Of a DNA stretch of 64,000 nt, positions 46,707 through 54,375 are shown one piece after another. The notes under the pieces were generated by a model. It searched no databases and was not told where the DNA came from. It saw only the letters and a list, made by a program, of their open reading frames with translations. The stretch spans positions 62,001 to 126,000 of the forward strand of contig JAHBSO010000002.1 in assembly GCA_019639075.1 (NCBI GenBank). Direction: 5' to 3'. The DNA comes from Actinomycetota bacterium (lineage in GTDB: Bacteria > Actinomycetota > Acidimicrobiia > Acidimicrobiales > Iamiaceae). Numbering within the stretch: the stretch's first letter is position 1; each line of letters opens with the position of its first letter. Both the position numbers and the translations under genes were made by a program.

Positions 46707-46976
46707 CTACTCCTCGGGAACGCCGAGATCCCAGTCGAGCAGCAGGTTCTCCCGCTCGGCGTCGCGGATGACCCGCTCCCGGTTGCGACGGAACTGCGGG
46801 TCGTGGGGCGGGACGAGCTGGAGCCGGGCCTGCATGCGATCGCGGAAGCCCTCGACCATCGCCCGGTCGCCGAAGTCGCTCTGCAACTCCCAGTGGGGTG
46901 CGACCGGCCCGAGGTAGACGACGCGCACGTGCCCGCGCGGCGGTTCCGGGTTCGGCTCGGTCTCGATCGTCGACAT
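46707..46976 (-). CDS. conserved-looking small protein upstream of ppk1
   Basis: The 89-residue soluble protein reads as one alpha/beta unit (HVRVVYLGPVAPHWELQSDFG) followed by charged helices (FRRNRERVIRDAERENLL). It has no signal peptide. It ends 7 nt before ppk1, and TAGGGT 7 nt before its ATG makes it the first gene of the unit. I do not recognise the family; an accessory to polyphosphate synthesis is only a guess from position. Confidence 0.72.
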   Translation of the reverse strand: MSTIETEPNPEPPRGHVRVVYLGPVAPHWELQSDFGDRAMVEGFRDRMQARLQLVPPHDPQFRRNRERVIRDAERENLLLDWDLGVPEE

Positions 46977-46983
46977 GGCGTCG

Positions 46984-46989
46984 ACCCTA
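46984..46989 (-). promoter_or_regulatory. -10 element TAGGGT for the ppk1 unit
   Basis: TAGGGT is 7 nt before the ATG at 46976. A TTCACC hexamer 18 nt upstream could serve as -35. Confidence 0.45.
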
Positions 46990-48339
46990 CCGGGGACCGA
47001 GCGTGACGGTGAAGCTGCGGCGCCGGCCGTCACGTTCCACCACGATCGTCATGGTGTCGCCCTTCTGGTGGCGCCGGACGGCATCGGTGAGGTCCTGGTT
47101 GGTGACGATCGCCTCGCCGTCGGCCTCGATGACGACGTCGCCCTCCAGCAGTCCGGCGTCGCTGGCCGCCGAGTCGGTGTCGACGGCGGTGACGAGCGCG
47201 CCCTGGTTCGCGGTGATCCCGTACTCCTCGCGGAGGGCGTCGTCGAGATCGGCGTCGACGGTCACGGTGGCGACACCGAGCACGGCACCGTCGGGGTCGA
47301 CGTCGCCGCCGCCCGCCTCGAGCTCGGGGAGCAGCGCCTCCACCTCGTCGATGGCGATGGAGAACCCGACGCTCTGCGCGCCCTCGATGATGGCCGTGTT
47401 GATCCCGACGACCTCGCCCGCGGCGTTGACGAGCGGCCCGCCGGAGTTGCCCGGGTTGATCGCCGCGTCGGTCTGGATCAGGTGGCTCAGGGAGATCTCG
47501 CCGTCGTCGATCGAGCGGTTCTTGGCCGACACGATCCCCTTGGTGACGCTCGGTTCGTCGCCGAGGGCCAGCGCGTTGCCGATGGCGACGACGTCGTCGC
47601 CGACCCGGAGGTCGGCCGACGAGCCGAGGGTGGCGGGCGTGAGCCCAGTGCGATCGGCCCGCAGGAGCGCAATGTCGTCGGAGGTGGAGGCGCCGACCAG
47701 GGACGCGGCCGCGGTCTGCCCGTCGTGGAACCGCACCGAGATGCGACCGCCCGACGAGGCGACGACGTGCGCGTTGGTGACGATCAGGCCGTCGGCCGAG
47801 ACCACCACCCCGGATCCGGCGCCGCCGAAGATGCTGTCGGTGCTGCCGGTGGTGATGGTGACCACCGACGGCTGGGCGATGTCGAGGACGTGCCGCACGT
47901 CGACGATCTCGGCCGTCTCGCCGGTGGCGGACGGCGACGTGGTGTCCCGGGACCGACGTTCGCCGAACGCGTAGCTGGCGAACGCACCCCCCATCACCAG
48001 CGCACCCACCAGGAACGCCACCAACGCCACGAACGCCGGGCTGCGCCGACCCTCGCCGGGCTCCCCCGCCGACGGCCCCGGGAGCCGCGGCCGGGGCCAT
48101 TCGTGCGGCGGGGTGGCGTCCAGGCCGGTCGGGCGCGTCCCGTCGGCCACCGGGGCCCGCTCCACGCGCGACCGCGCCACCGGGGCCGACGTCACCGGCG
48201 GTGCCGGACGTGACGTCGGTGGCATGGTGCCGGACGGACGTCGCGCCTGGTCACCGGCCTGTCGCGGCGCCCACGGCGACCACGGGGCGCCCGCGGACGC
48301 GCCGGGATCCTGGTCGCTCTGCGGGCCCATGGCGGTCAT
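46987..48339 (-). CDS. membrane-anchored HtrA/DegP-like serine protease with PDZ domain
   Basis: The 450-residue protein has a proline-rich cytoplasmic N-terminus (1-100), one membrane helix (about 102-124), a trypsin-like protease domain and a C-terminal PDZ domain (about 345-445). The triad is complete: His191 (TNAHVV), Asp222 (SDDIALL) and Ser299 (INPGNSGGPLVN). It should degrade or refold damaged exported proteins. The ATG at 48339 is chosen; an ATG three codons later is possible. It is divergent from a WhiB gene. Confidence 0.92.
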   Translation of the reverse strand: MTAMGPQSDQDPGASAGAPWSPWAPRQAGDQARRPSGTMPPTSRPAPPVTSAPVARSRVERAPVADGTRPTGLDATPPHEWPRPRLPGPSAGEPGEGRRSPAFVALVAFLVGALVMGGAFASYAFGERRSRDTTSPSATGETAEIVDVRHVLDIAQPSVVTITTGSTDSIFGGAGSGVVVSADGLIVTNAHVVASSGGRISVRFHDGQTAAASLVGASTSDDIALLRADRTGLTPATLGSSADLRVGDDVVAIGNALALGDEPSVTKGIVSAKNRSIDDGEISLSHLIQTDAAINPGNSGGPLVNAAGEVVGINTAIIEGAQSVGFSIAIDEVEALLPELEAGGGDVDPDGAVLGVATVTVDADLDDALREEYGITANQGALVTAVDTDSAASDAGLLEGDVVIEADGEAIVTNQDLTDAVRRHQKGDTMTIVVERDGRRRSFTVTLGPR

Positions 48340-48478
48340 GGAACCACGTTTTCGTCCAATCTCCACGTCACCTGCACCGAATCTGCACATGCCCCGAGGA
48401 ACCATGTGGCGCAGCGAACGTCTACAGACCGACGAAGTCCGGCCGACGTTCCATGCAGAAGTCGACGAAGGGAAGCCG

Positions 48479-48739
48479 ATGGACGAGGAACTCGAGCTCC
48501 GGTGGATGCGAGACGGTGCCTGCCGCAACTACCCCGCCGCAGCGTTCTTCCCGAGCGACGGCGTCGGGGTGGACGCCGCCCGCAAGATCTGCGCCGACTG
48601 CCACGTCAAGGCCGAGTGCTTGGAGTACGCCCTCGAGGCCCGCATCGACCACGGCGTGTGGGGCGGCTGCTCCGAACGGGAGCGTCGCCGCATCCTCAAG
48701 CGCCGTCGGCAGGAAGCCGCGGCGTACGCCGGCGCCTGA
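48479..48739 (+). CDS. WhiB-family iron-sulfur transcription factor
   Basis: The 86-residue protein has the four Cys ligands of a [4Fe-4S] cluster (Cys15, Cys38, Cys41, Cys47; CADC core), then the GVWGGCSERERRRILKRRR turn and basic tail that contact sigma factor and DNA. An extra Cys64 lies in the usual GVWGG turn. GAAGGGA six bases before the ATG at 48479 fixes the start, leaving a 139-nt gap to the divergent HtrA gene. WhiB proteins tune division, redox or stress genes with the housekeeping sigma factor. Confidence 0.94.
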   Translation: MDEELELRWMRDGACRNYPAAAFFPSDGVGVDAARKICADCHVKAECLEYALEARIDHGVWGGCSERERRRILKRRRQEAAAYAGA

Positions 48740-48768
48740 GGCGCCGGCGCCCGGTCAGGAGACCGGGC
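48728..48768. terminator. double hairpin between whiB and tatA
   Basis: Stem 48728-48736/48740-48748 (9 bp) has the WhiB stop codon TGA as its loop. A second stem 48749-48756/48761-48768 (8 bp) contains the tatA stop. Together they look like a bidirectional terminator for the convergent genes. Confidence 0.6.
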
Positions 48769-48970
48769 CCTGCTGGTCGGTCGGGGTGTCGGTCGACTGG
48801 TTGACACCCGGCTGCTGCTGCTGGTCCGAGGCGGCGCCCTCCGTGGAGCCCTTCTCGAACTCGCGCTTGGCTTCGCCGAGCGACTTCGCGAGCTTCGGCA
48901 GCTTGGCGCCACCGAACAGCACCAGGATGATCACCAGGACGATGATGAGTTCGGTCGGTCCGAGGTTCAT
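48755..48970 (-). CDS. tatA: Sec-independent translocase protein TatA/TatE
   Basis: The 71-residue protein has an N-terminal helix (MNLGPTELIIVLVIILVLFGG), the hinge AKLPKLAKSLGEA and an amphipathic helix, followed by a Gln/Asp/Thr-rich tail. It forms the pore of the twin-arginine pathway; the DUF2271 lipoprotein could be one client. No tatB or tatC is adjacent. The later ATG at 48970 is preferred: TACCGT stands 6 nt before it. Confidence 0.93.
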   Translation of the reverse strand: MNLGPTELIIVLVIILVLFGGAKLPKLAKSLGEAKREFEKGSTEGAASDQQQQPGVNQSTDTPTDQQGPVS

Positions 48971-48976
48971 GCCCTC

Positions 48977-48982
48977 ACGGTA
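48977..48982 (-). promoter_or_regulatory. -10 element TACCGT for leaderless tatA
   Basis: TACCGT lies 6 nt before the ATG at 48970. Confidence 0.45.
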
Positions 48983-49065
48983 ACCCCGGATCGACGGCGG
49001 GGACACGTCGCGCCACCAGAAAGTCCGGACGATCGTCCGGCGGCGCGGTCTGCGATGCTGCCCGG

Positions 49066-49857
49066 GTGCTCGAGTGCGTCGTCAACATCAGCGAAGGGCG
49101 CGACCTCGCGACGGTCTCGGCGATCGGTGCGGCCGCGGGCGCGGACCTGCTCGACACCCACACCGATCCCCACCACAACCGCACCGTGCTGACCCTCGTG
49201 GGCGAGGCGGCGGCCCGGGCCGTGGCCGGCGAGGCGTTCGCCAGGCTCGACCTCCGGGACCACGTCGGCGTGCACCCGCGGATCGGAGTGGTGGACGTCG
49301 TGCCGTTCGTGCCGTTGGCCGGCTCGACGATGGCGGACGCCGTGGACGCCCGGGACCGGTTCAGCACCTGGGCGGCCGAGACCCATGGGGTCCCGTGCTT
49401 CCGGTACGGGACCGAGCGCACCCTGCCGGAGGTCCGCCGCGGGGCGTTCGTCGACCTCGCGCCCGACACCGGCCCACCGGCGCCACACCCGACGGCGGGC
49501 GCGATCGCGGTCGGTGCCCGCGACGTGCTGGTGGCCTACAACGCGGTGCTCGCCGAACCGGACCTCGCGCTCGCCCGACGCGTCGCCGCCGAGATCCGCT
49601 CCCCACAGGTGCGGGCGCTGGGCCTGCCGGTGGGCGACGACGTGCAGGTGTCGATGAACCTGGTGGCGCCCGAACGGGTGGGACCGGCCGCCGTCATCGA
49701 CGCGATCGCGCAGCGCGCCGAGGTGGCGCGCTGCGAGCTGGTGGGCCTACTGCCGGCGTCGGTGCTGCAGGTCGTGCCCGAGCACCGATGGGCCGAGCTC
49801 GACCTGGGTGCCGACCGGACCATCGAGGCCCGGTTGGCCCGGCGTCAGGCCCCGTAG
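49066..49857 (+). CDS. glutamate formimidoyltransferase (FtcD N-terminal type)
   Basis: The 263-residue protein matches the formiminotransferase half of FTCD, which moves the formimino group of N-formimino-glutamate to tetrahydrofolate. LECVVNISEGRD opens the fold, HTDPHHNRTVLTLVG and LRDHVGVHPRIGVVDVVPFVPL give the catalytic His region, and GLPVGDDVQVSMNL the second subdomain. The cyclodeaminase half is absent, and no hut genes lie nearby. It is shorter than the usual 300 residues. The GTG start has neither TANNNT nor a strong ribosome site. Confidence 0.88.
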   Translation: MLECVVNISEGRDLATVSAIGAAAGADLLDTHTDPHHNRTVLTLVGEAAARAVAGEAFARLDLRDHVGVHPRIGVVDVVPFVPLAGSTMADAVDARDRFSTWAAETHGVPCFRYGTERTLPEVRRGAFVDLAPDTGPPAPHPTAGAIAVGARDVLVAYNAVLAEPDLALARRVAAEIRSPQVRALGLPVGDDVQVSMNLVAPERVGPAAVIDAIAQRAEVARCELVGLLPASVLQVVPEHRWAELDLGADRTIEARLARRQAP

Positions 49858-50144
49858 CTCTCGGCCGAGGCCTCAGCCTCCATGGCGGCCCGACGGGCCA
49901 GCGACCGCTGGCGACGGATGCGGCGGCGCTCCCGCTCGCTCAGCCCACCCCAGATGCCGAACTTCTCACCGTTGGAGAGCGCGTACTCGAGGCAGTCCTC
50001 CCGGACCACGCAGCCGCGGCAGACCTCCTTGGCCTCCCGGGTCGACGCACCCCGCTCGGGGAAGAAGAGATCGGGATCGACGCCCAGGCAGTTGGCGAGG
50101 TCCTGCCAACCCTTCGCCTCGGTCTCGCTCGACGTGTCGTGCAT
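49845..50144 (-). CDS. WhiB-family iron-sulfur transcription factor, second copy
   Basis: The 99-residue protein has Cys19, Cys42, Cys45 and Cys51 as cluster ligands, the FGIWGGLSERERRRIRRQR turn and basic region, and a C-terminal helix rich in Ala and Glu. WQDLANCLGVDPDLFFPERG is close to the WhiB2/WhmB type involved in septation. GAGAGGGA before ATG 50144 supports this start over 50174. Its last 13 nt overlap the formiminotransferase gene. Confidence 0.94.
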   Translation of the reverse strand: MHDTSSETEAKGWQDLANCLGVDPDLFFPERGASTREAKEVCRGCVVREDCLEYALSNGEKFGIWGGLSERERRRIRRQRSLARRAAMEAEASAESYGA

Positions 50145-50348
50145 GTCGGGGTCCCTCTCGGTCTCGCCGCCCACCGGTACGGCCCGGAACGGTCTCCTGC
50201 GTCACTGCCGTGGGGAGCGCCTCGGGAGGAGCCCTTACCACGCTTGGAATTACAACGGTGTGATTGTCGTCGCTCCAGGGCGCTCGCGCAAGCAGAACTT
50301 GGCGAAACCTCGATCCGACCGCTCCTCCGGGCGCGATGATGGCGGCCG
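50145..50348. other. intergenic region between divergent whiB and hydrolase genes
   Basis: The 204-bp gap is one of the largest here. It contains an AT-rich patch (about 50235-50270, GGAATTACAACGGTGTGATTG) unlike its surroundings, probably the whiB promoter area. I could not place -35 and -10 boxes with confidence. WhiB genes often have long leaders. Confidence 0.3.
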
Positions 50349-51308
50349 ATGAGCGACGCGCACGACCGACCGTGGACCCCCGAACCCGGCTCGGACGCGC
50401 GCTACGCGCTCTTCACGAAGGACCGACGGGTCACCGCCGACGACGGCACCACCATCGCCTACACGGTCCGCAACGAGGACGGTGCGGCCGTCCCGATCGT
50501 GTTCGCCAACGGCTGGTCGTGCAGCGACGCCTACTGGGGACCGCTCGTCCCGCTCCTCGAGGCCGCCGGTCACCCGTGCGTCGTCCCCGACACCCGGGGC
50601 CACGGGTCGAGCGGGCTCCCCCGGGCGCCCGGCCGCGGTGCGCGCAACCTCACCATCGACGACGTGTCGATGCCGCGCCTGGCCCGTGACCTCGTGCGGG
50701 TCCTCGACGACGCCGGCATCGAACGGGCCCTCGTGATCGGGCACTCCATGGGCGTGCAGACCGCCCTCGAGATCTACCGGCAGATCCCCGACCGTGTCGT
50801 CGGGCTGGTGCTGCTGGCCGGGACCTACGAGAACCCGGCCCGCACGTTCTACGGCTCGTCGCTCGGCGACCGCGGGTTCCCGATCCTCGGCGCGGCGATG
50901 CGCTGGTTCCCGGAGATCGTGAAGCCCGTCCAGGCGACCATCGGCCCGGCGTCGGTGGGCCACTTCGGCGCCCGCCTCGCCCGTGCCGCCGGACCGAAGA
51001 CCCAGGCCGACGAGCTCCACCCCTACCTGCTGCACCTGAAGAACGCCGACCTCAGCGTGATGGTGCTCATGGCCGCCGCGATGCGTGCCCACTCCGCCGC
51101 CGACCTCCTGCCCGAGATCGCGTGCCCCACGCTGATCGTGGCCGCCGGGGCCGACGTGTTCACCCCGGCCCGGTGCTCGGAGACGATGCACCACCGCATC
51201 CGGTCCAGCGAGTTGATCACCTTCCGCGACGCCGGCCACACCCTGCCGATCGAGGAGCCCCGGGCGATCGCCGCGGCCGTCGCCGACTTCGTCGACCGCC
51301 GGCTCTAA
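50349..51308 (+). CDS. alpha/beta hydrolase
   Basis: A 319-residue soluble hydrolase: VFANGWSCSDAYWG near the oxyanion hole, PDTRGHGSS, nucleophile elbow IGHSMGVQTAL, and FRDAGHTLPIEEP with the catalytic His. The catalytic Asp is probably in VAAGADVFTP. It resembles haloperoxidase/epoxide-hydrolase-like proteins but lacks features that fix the substrate. It ends 4 nt into the convergent membrane-protein gene. Confidence 0.88.
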   Translation: MSDAHDRPWTPEPGSDARYALFTKDRRVTADDGTTIAYTVRNEDGAAVPIVFANGWSCSDAYWGPLVPLLEAAGHPCVVPDTRGHGSSGLPRAPGRGARNLTIDDVSMPRLARDLVRVLDDAGIERALVIGHSMGVQTALEIYRQIPDRVVGLVLLAGTYENPARTFYGSSLGDRGFPILGAAMRWFPEIVKPVQATIGPASVGHFGARLARAAGPKTQADELHPYLLHLKNADLSVMVLMAAAMRAHSAADLLPEIACPTLIVAAGADVFTPARCSETMHHRIRSSELITFRDAGHTLPIEEPRAIAAAVADFVDRRL

Positions 51309-51895
51309 TCGCCGTCGCCCCGCGTGCCGAGGACGACGAAAAGCACCAACCCGAGCGCCGCCGCGGCCACCGCCGTCCGCATGGCGACCGGGTCGTCGGG
51401 CGGGCGGAGCGGCACGGCCCACGCGGCGTGGTCCCCGCCGGAACGGGTGCCGAGCAACCAGCACGCCGCCGGGTAGAGCGCGATCGGCACCCACGCGACC
51501 TGACGGGGAAGCAGGGCGAGCGAGACCAGGCCCATGCCGACGAGCACCATCGTGCAGCGCGCCACGGTGGCCGAGTCGTACGGCGAGGCAGCGACGACCG
51601 CCGACGACGTGACCGTCAGGAGGAGCAGGCTCCGACCCCGGAGCGAGTGCGCCGGCCGTCCGCTGGCGCGCTCGAGGTCACGGCCGTCGAAGGCGAACGC
51701 CGAGGGAAGGCCGGCGGCGAGGAGCGCCGGCACCAGGGGCCAGATCACCGAGAACACGTCGTCGCGAGCCAGCACCGCGAGCGCACGCTCCGGGAGGACC
51801 CACCAGGCGACGAGGCAACCGACGCCGCCGAGCGCGAAGGCCGAACCGCCGAGCGCCCGAGCGACGGCGACGCGCTGACGAATCAGTTCCGGCAC
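51305..51895 (-). CDS. hypothetical multi-span membrane protein of ABC operon
   Basis: The 196-residue protein has five or six hydrophobic helices (for example VARALGGSAFALGGVGCLVAWWVL and SLLLLTVTSSAVVAAS). The GTG at 51895 lies 13 nt inside the end of the upstream permease gene and gives full coverage of the first helix. As the last gene of a lipoprotein-ATPase-permease cluster it may be a second membrane subunit. No family recognised. Confidence 0.65.
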   Translation of the reverse strand: MPELIRQRVAVARALGGSAFALGGVGCLVAWWVLPERALAVLARDDVFSVIWPLVPALLAAGLPSAFAFDGRDLERASGRPAHSLRGRSLLLLTVTSSAVVAASPYDSATVARCTMVLVGMGLVSLALLPRQVAWVPIALYPAACWLLGTRSGGDHAAWAVPLRPPDDPVAMRTAVAAAALGLVLFVVLGTRGDGD

Positions 51896-53073
51896 GCCTG
51901 GATGGTGCGGACCGCCTGCTGCAACGAGGCCCTCTCGGCATCGCTCACCTTCAGCCTCCCGTCCGCCTCCCAGGCGCGGGCGAGGTAACTCTCCAACGTG
52001 GTGACGGCCGCCGAGACCCCGTCGTCCCACGCCTTCCAGCATTCGTCGGGGAGGTACTGGTTGACGACGAGACCGTCCTCCGGTCCGTCCTTCGAGTAGC
52101 GCAGCACGGAGACCGCGTCGAGCCAGCGCTCGTTCCCCCGAGAGGGCCACCGTTGCGCGTAGATCTCGACGCGAGGGAGACCTGCGGCCGCCAGGGAACG
52201 GTCGTAGCGCGCCAGCGGTTCCCGAATGTCCGGCTCTGCGGCCACCCATCCCGGTTCCAGACAGATCCTGGGGGCCTCACCGACACAGGTGAGCGCAAAG
52301 TCACGCGGTCGGAACTCGTTCTTCGGCTGGGCCAGGAGGAACCCGAAGCCGCCAAGACCGAGCGCGAGACCGATCGCGGCCATCGACTGCGCACCGTTGG
52401 AGCGACGGGGCAACGACGCCAGGCCCACCACGAACAGGGTCACGCCGAGGAAAAGAGCCACTTGCCCGACCTGCACTTGGGGCCGGGTCCGGATCCCGAC
52501 CAGCGACGCGGTGGCCCCGCCGACCTTGGTGAAGCGTGCCGGGAAGACCATGTAGCCAGCCATGAGGAACGCGAACGTGATGATCGCCCAGACCGGGGCG
52601 AGCCCGCGGCTTCCCACCCGGAAGCCGACGGCCGACCCGACGGCGATGCAGGCGATGAGCAGGGCCACAGGGGGCGCGAGGGTCGCGAAGGTCGCGGCGT
52701 CGGGTCCGAGCCCTGTGGTCCGTCCCACGACGACCGACACACCGCCCAGGACCAGCAGGTAGGCCGTCAGTACGGCGAGGATCAGGGCCGCTCCCGCGGC
52801 GGAAAGCGCGGCCCACACCCGGCCCGCGGCCTCGAGGACCGGCCGCGACCGGTGCAGCACCGCACCCCAGTCGTAGGCGATACCGGCCACCACCGGTCCG
52901 AGGAGGATCGTGCCGAAGTGGTACTGGTACCAGGCCCAGTGCCACTCGTAGCGCCACCACGTCGCCCGCAGCACGACGTGGAGCGTGGACACCACCAACG
53001 TGACCGCGAACGCGGCCACTGCGGGCCCGCGCCGCATCGACGTGCGGATCGCCCACCACCACGACGCGGTCAT
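51883..53073 (-). CDS. ABC-type transporter membrane protein with extracytoplasmic C-terminal domain
   Basis: The 396-residue protein has six helices up to about residue 250, arranged like ABC-2-type permeases, then an outside domain of about 140 residues with three or four Cys (FALTCVGEAPRICLEPGW, DECWKAW, TIQACRN). ATGA overlap with the ATPase gene upstream proves they are one unit. The Cys pairs suggest disulphides outside the cell. The transported molecule is unknown. Confidence 0.78.
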   Translation of the reverse strand: MTASWWWAIRTSMRRGPAVAAFAVTLVVSTLHVVLRATWWRYEWHWAWYQYHFGTILLGPVVAGIAYDWGAVLHRSRPVLEAAGRVWAALSAAGAALILAVLTAYLLVLGGVSVVVGRTTGLGPDAATFATLAPPVALLIACIAVGSAVGFRVGSRGLAPVWAIITFAFLMAGYMVFPARFTKVGGATASLVGIRTRPQVQVGQVALFLGVTLFVVGLASLPRRSNGAQSMAAIGLALGLGGFGFLLAQPKNEFRPRDFALTCVGEAPRICLEPGWVAAEPDIREPLARYDRSLAAAGLPRVEIYAQRWPSRGNERWLDAVSVLRYSKDGPEDGLVVNQYLPDECWKAWDDGVSAAVTTLESYLARAWEADGRLKVSDAERASLQQAVRTIQACRN

Positions 53074-53819
53074 CGGCCTGCCGCCAGCACGCGGATGGCT
53101 CGGTCGGCGGCGGGCTCCCCGTCGTCGCCGTTCGCGGGATCCATCGCCTCACCCTGGGCCACGAGCTCGTCGACGGTGCCGTCGAATGCGAGCCCCGACC
53201 GGCCAAGCACGACGACGCGTCCGCACCGGTCGCCCAGATCGCTGAGCACGTGGGTGCTCACCACGACGATCCGATCCTGGGCAACCTCGTCGACCGCCCT
53301 TCGGAATGCGTGCCGGTGCTCGGCGTCCATGCCGACCGTCGGCTCGTCGAGCAGGAGCAGATCGGGTCGGTGGATCAGAGACTGGCCGAGCAATACCCGG
53401 CGCCGCGTCCCGCCGGAGAGGCGGCGGAGCTGGCGACCGGACTCGTCGTGGAGGGCAAGGTCGTCGATCACCTGCCGAACGGCGGCCGGGGCGTCGTCGA
53501 CGCGATGCAGCCAGGCCGAGTAGGTGAGCGCCTCCCTCGTCGTGAAGCGAGGGATGAAGTCCGGGTCCTGGGGTAGGTAGCCGATGCGCGGCCGGTAGCG
53601 CGGGCTCGTGCTCGGGGTACGGGCGCCCTCCACGCCGAGAAGGATCGATCCGGCGTCGATTGTTCCGAGGGACGCCAGGGCGCGCAGCAGGGTGGTCTTC
53701 CCGACGCCGTTCGGACCCACGAGTGCCGTGAGCCCGGGCCCGAGGCGAAGGGTGAGGTCGGTGAGGACCCGACGTCGTCGTCGCGACAACGTCAGACGCT
53801 CGACTTCGAGGATCCGCAA
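53070..53819 (-). CDS. ABC transporter ATP-binding protein
   Basis: The 249-residue ATPase has Walker A GPNGVGKTT (about residues 35-43), Q-loop YLPQDPDF, signature RLSGGTRRRVLLGQSL, Walker B LLLLDEPTVGMD and switch His in VVVSTHVLSD. It is the CcmA/NatA-type exporter class. It starts 6 nt after the lipoprotein gene and is overlapped by the permease gene (ATGA). Confidence 0.92.
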   Translation of the reverse strand: MRILEVERLTLSRRRRRVLTDLTLRLGPGLTALVGPNGVGKTTLLRALASLGTIDAGSILLGVEGARTPSTSPRYRPRIGYLPQDPDFIPRFTTREALTYSAWLHRVDDAPAAVRQVIDDLALHDESGRQLRRLSGGTRRRVLLGQSLIHRPDLLLLDEPTVGMDAEHRHAFRRAVDEVAQDRIVVVSTHVLSDLGDRCGRVVVLGRSGLAFDGTVDELVAQGEAMDPANGDDGEPAADRAIRVLAAGR

Positions 53820-53825
53820 GGTCGC

Positions 53826-54281
53826 TCAGTAGTCGAATGTCAGGTAAGCGCTGGAACAGCTGTCAGGGACGGGCCAACCCATCTGCGCGCACGCCTCGCT
53901 CTCGCCGCGATAGCGCTCACCGTTCGCGTCGAGCGAGGTCTTCACCGTCCGCGTCCTCGTCCCGCCGCTCCACTCCCCCGTCGACTTGCGCTCGTCGGTC
54001 TGCCACATCATGCGTCCGGCGGAGGTCGACCACTTGTACACGTTGAACGTCGTGCGGCCGTAGACGTTGTTCCCGTCGTCCATCGGATCGGTGATCTTCA
54101 TTCGGTTCGCAGCGTTGACGTTGTCCTCGTTGTAGAGGGTGCCCTCGCCGCGAACCCGGACCTGGCCGTTGTAGGACGAGGTGACCGGACCCCAGTTCTG
54201 CGGGGTGATCTCGCACCCGGTGGTGGCGAGCGCGACGAGCACGCCGAGACCGAGGAAGTACTTCCGCCGCTTGGTTGTCAT
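53826..54281 (-). CDS. hypothetical lipoprotein heading ABC operon
   Basis: The 151-residue product has a signal peptide and lipobox-like end (Cys23, ALATTGC). The mature part is polar with Gly, Asn and Thr and predicted beta strands (SSYNGQVRVRGEGTLYNE, VYGRTTFNVYKWST) and two late Cys (EACAQMGW, PDSCSSAY) that could form a disulphide. Position suggests it works with the ABC transporter. No family recognised. The promoter TTGACC-18-TAGCGT is 6 nt before its ATG. Confidence 0.75.
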   Translation of the reverse strand: MTTKRRKYFLGLGVLVALATTGCEITPQNWGPVTSSYNGQVRVRGEGTLYNEDNVNAANRMKITDPMDDGNNVYGRTTFNVYKWSTSAGRMMWQTDERKSTGEWSGGTRTRTVKTSLDANGERYRGESEACAQMGWPVPDSCSSAYLTFDY

Positions 54282-54287
54282 GCCGTG

Positions 54288-54317
54288 ACGCTACATATAC
54301 ATAGCACCCTCGGTCAA
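54288..54317 (-). promoter_or_regulatory. promoter of lipoprotein-ABC operon
   Basis: On the minus strand TTGACC (54317-54312) and TAGCGT (54293-54288) are 18 nt apart and the ATG follows after 6 nt. It is one of the most complete leaderless promoters in the window. Confidence 0.6.
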
Positions 54318-54338
54318 GGAAATGGTTGGCGCGGCCCC

Positions 54339-54354
54339 TTGACCGATCGGTCAA
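54339..54354. promoter_or_regulatory. perfect 16-bp palindrome, probable TetR-type operator
   Basis: TTGACCGATCGGTCAA is its own reverse complement. Its left half is the -35 box of the P450 promoter, so a bound repressor would block that promoter. Palindromes of this form are typical TetR-family operators. Confidence 0.65.
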
Positions 54355-54363
54355 GTTCTGTCG

Positions 54364-54369
54364 TAAGGT
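54364..54369 (+). promoter_or_regulatory. -10 element TAAGGT for leaderless P450 gene
   Basis: TAAGGT lies 6 nt before the GTG at 54376 and 19 nt after TTGACC at 54339-54344. Confidence 0.5.
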
Positions 54370-54375
54370 TGGCTC

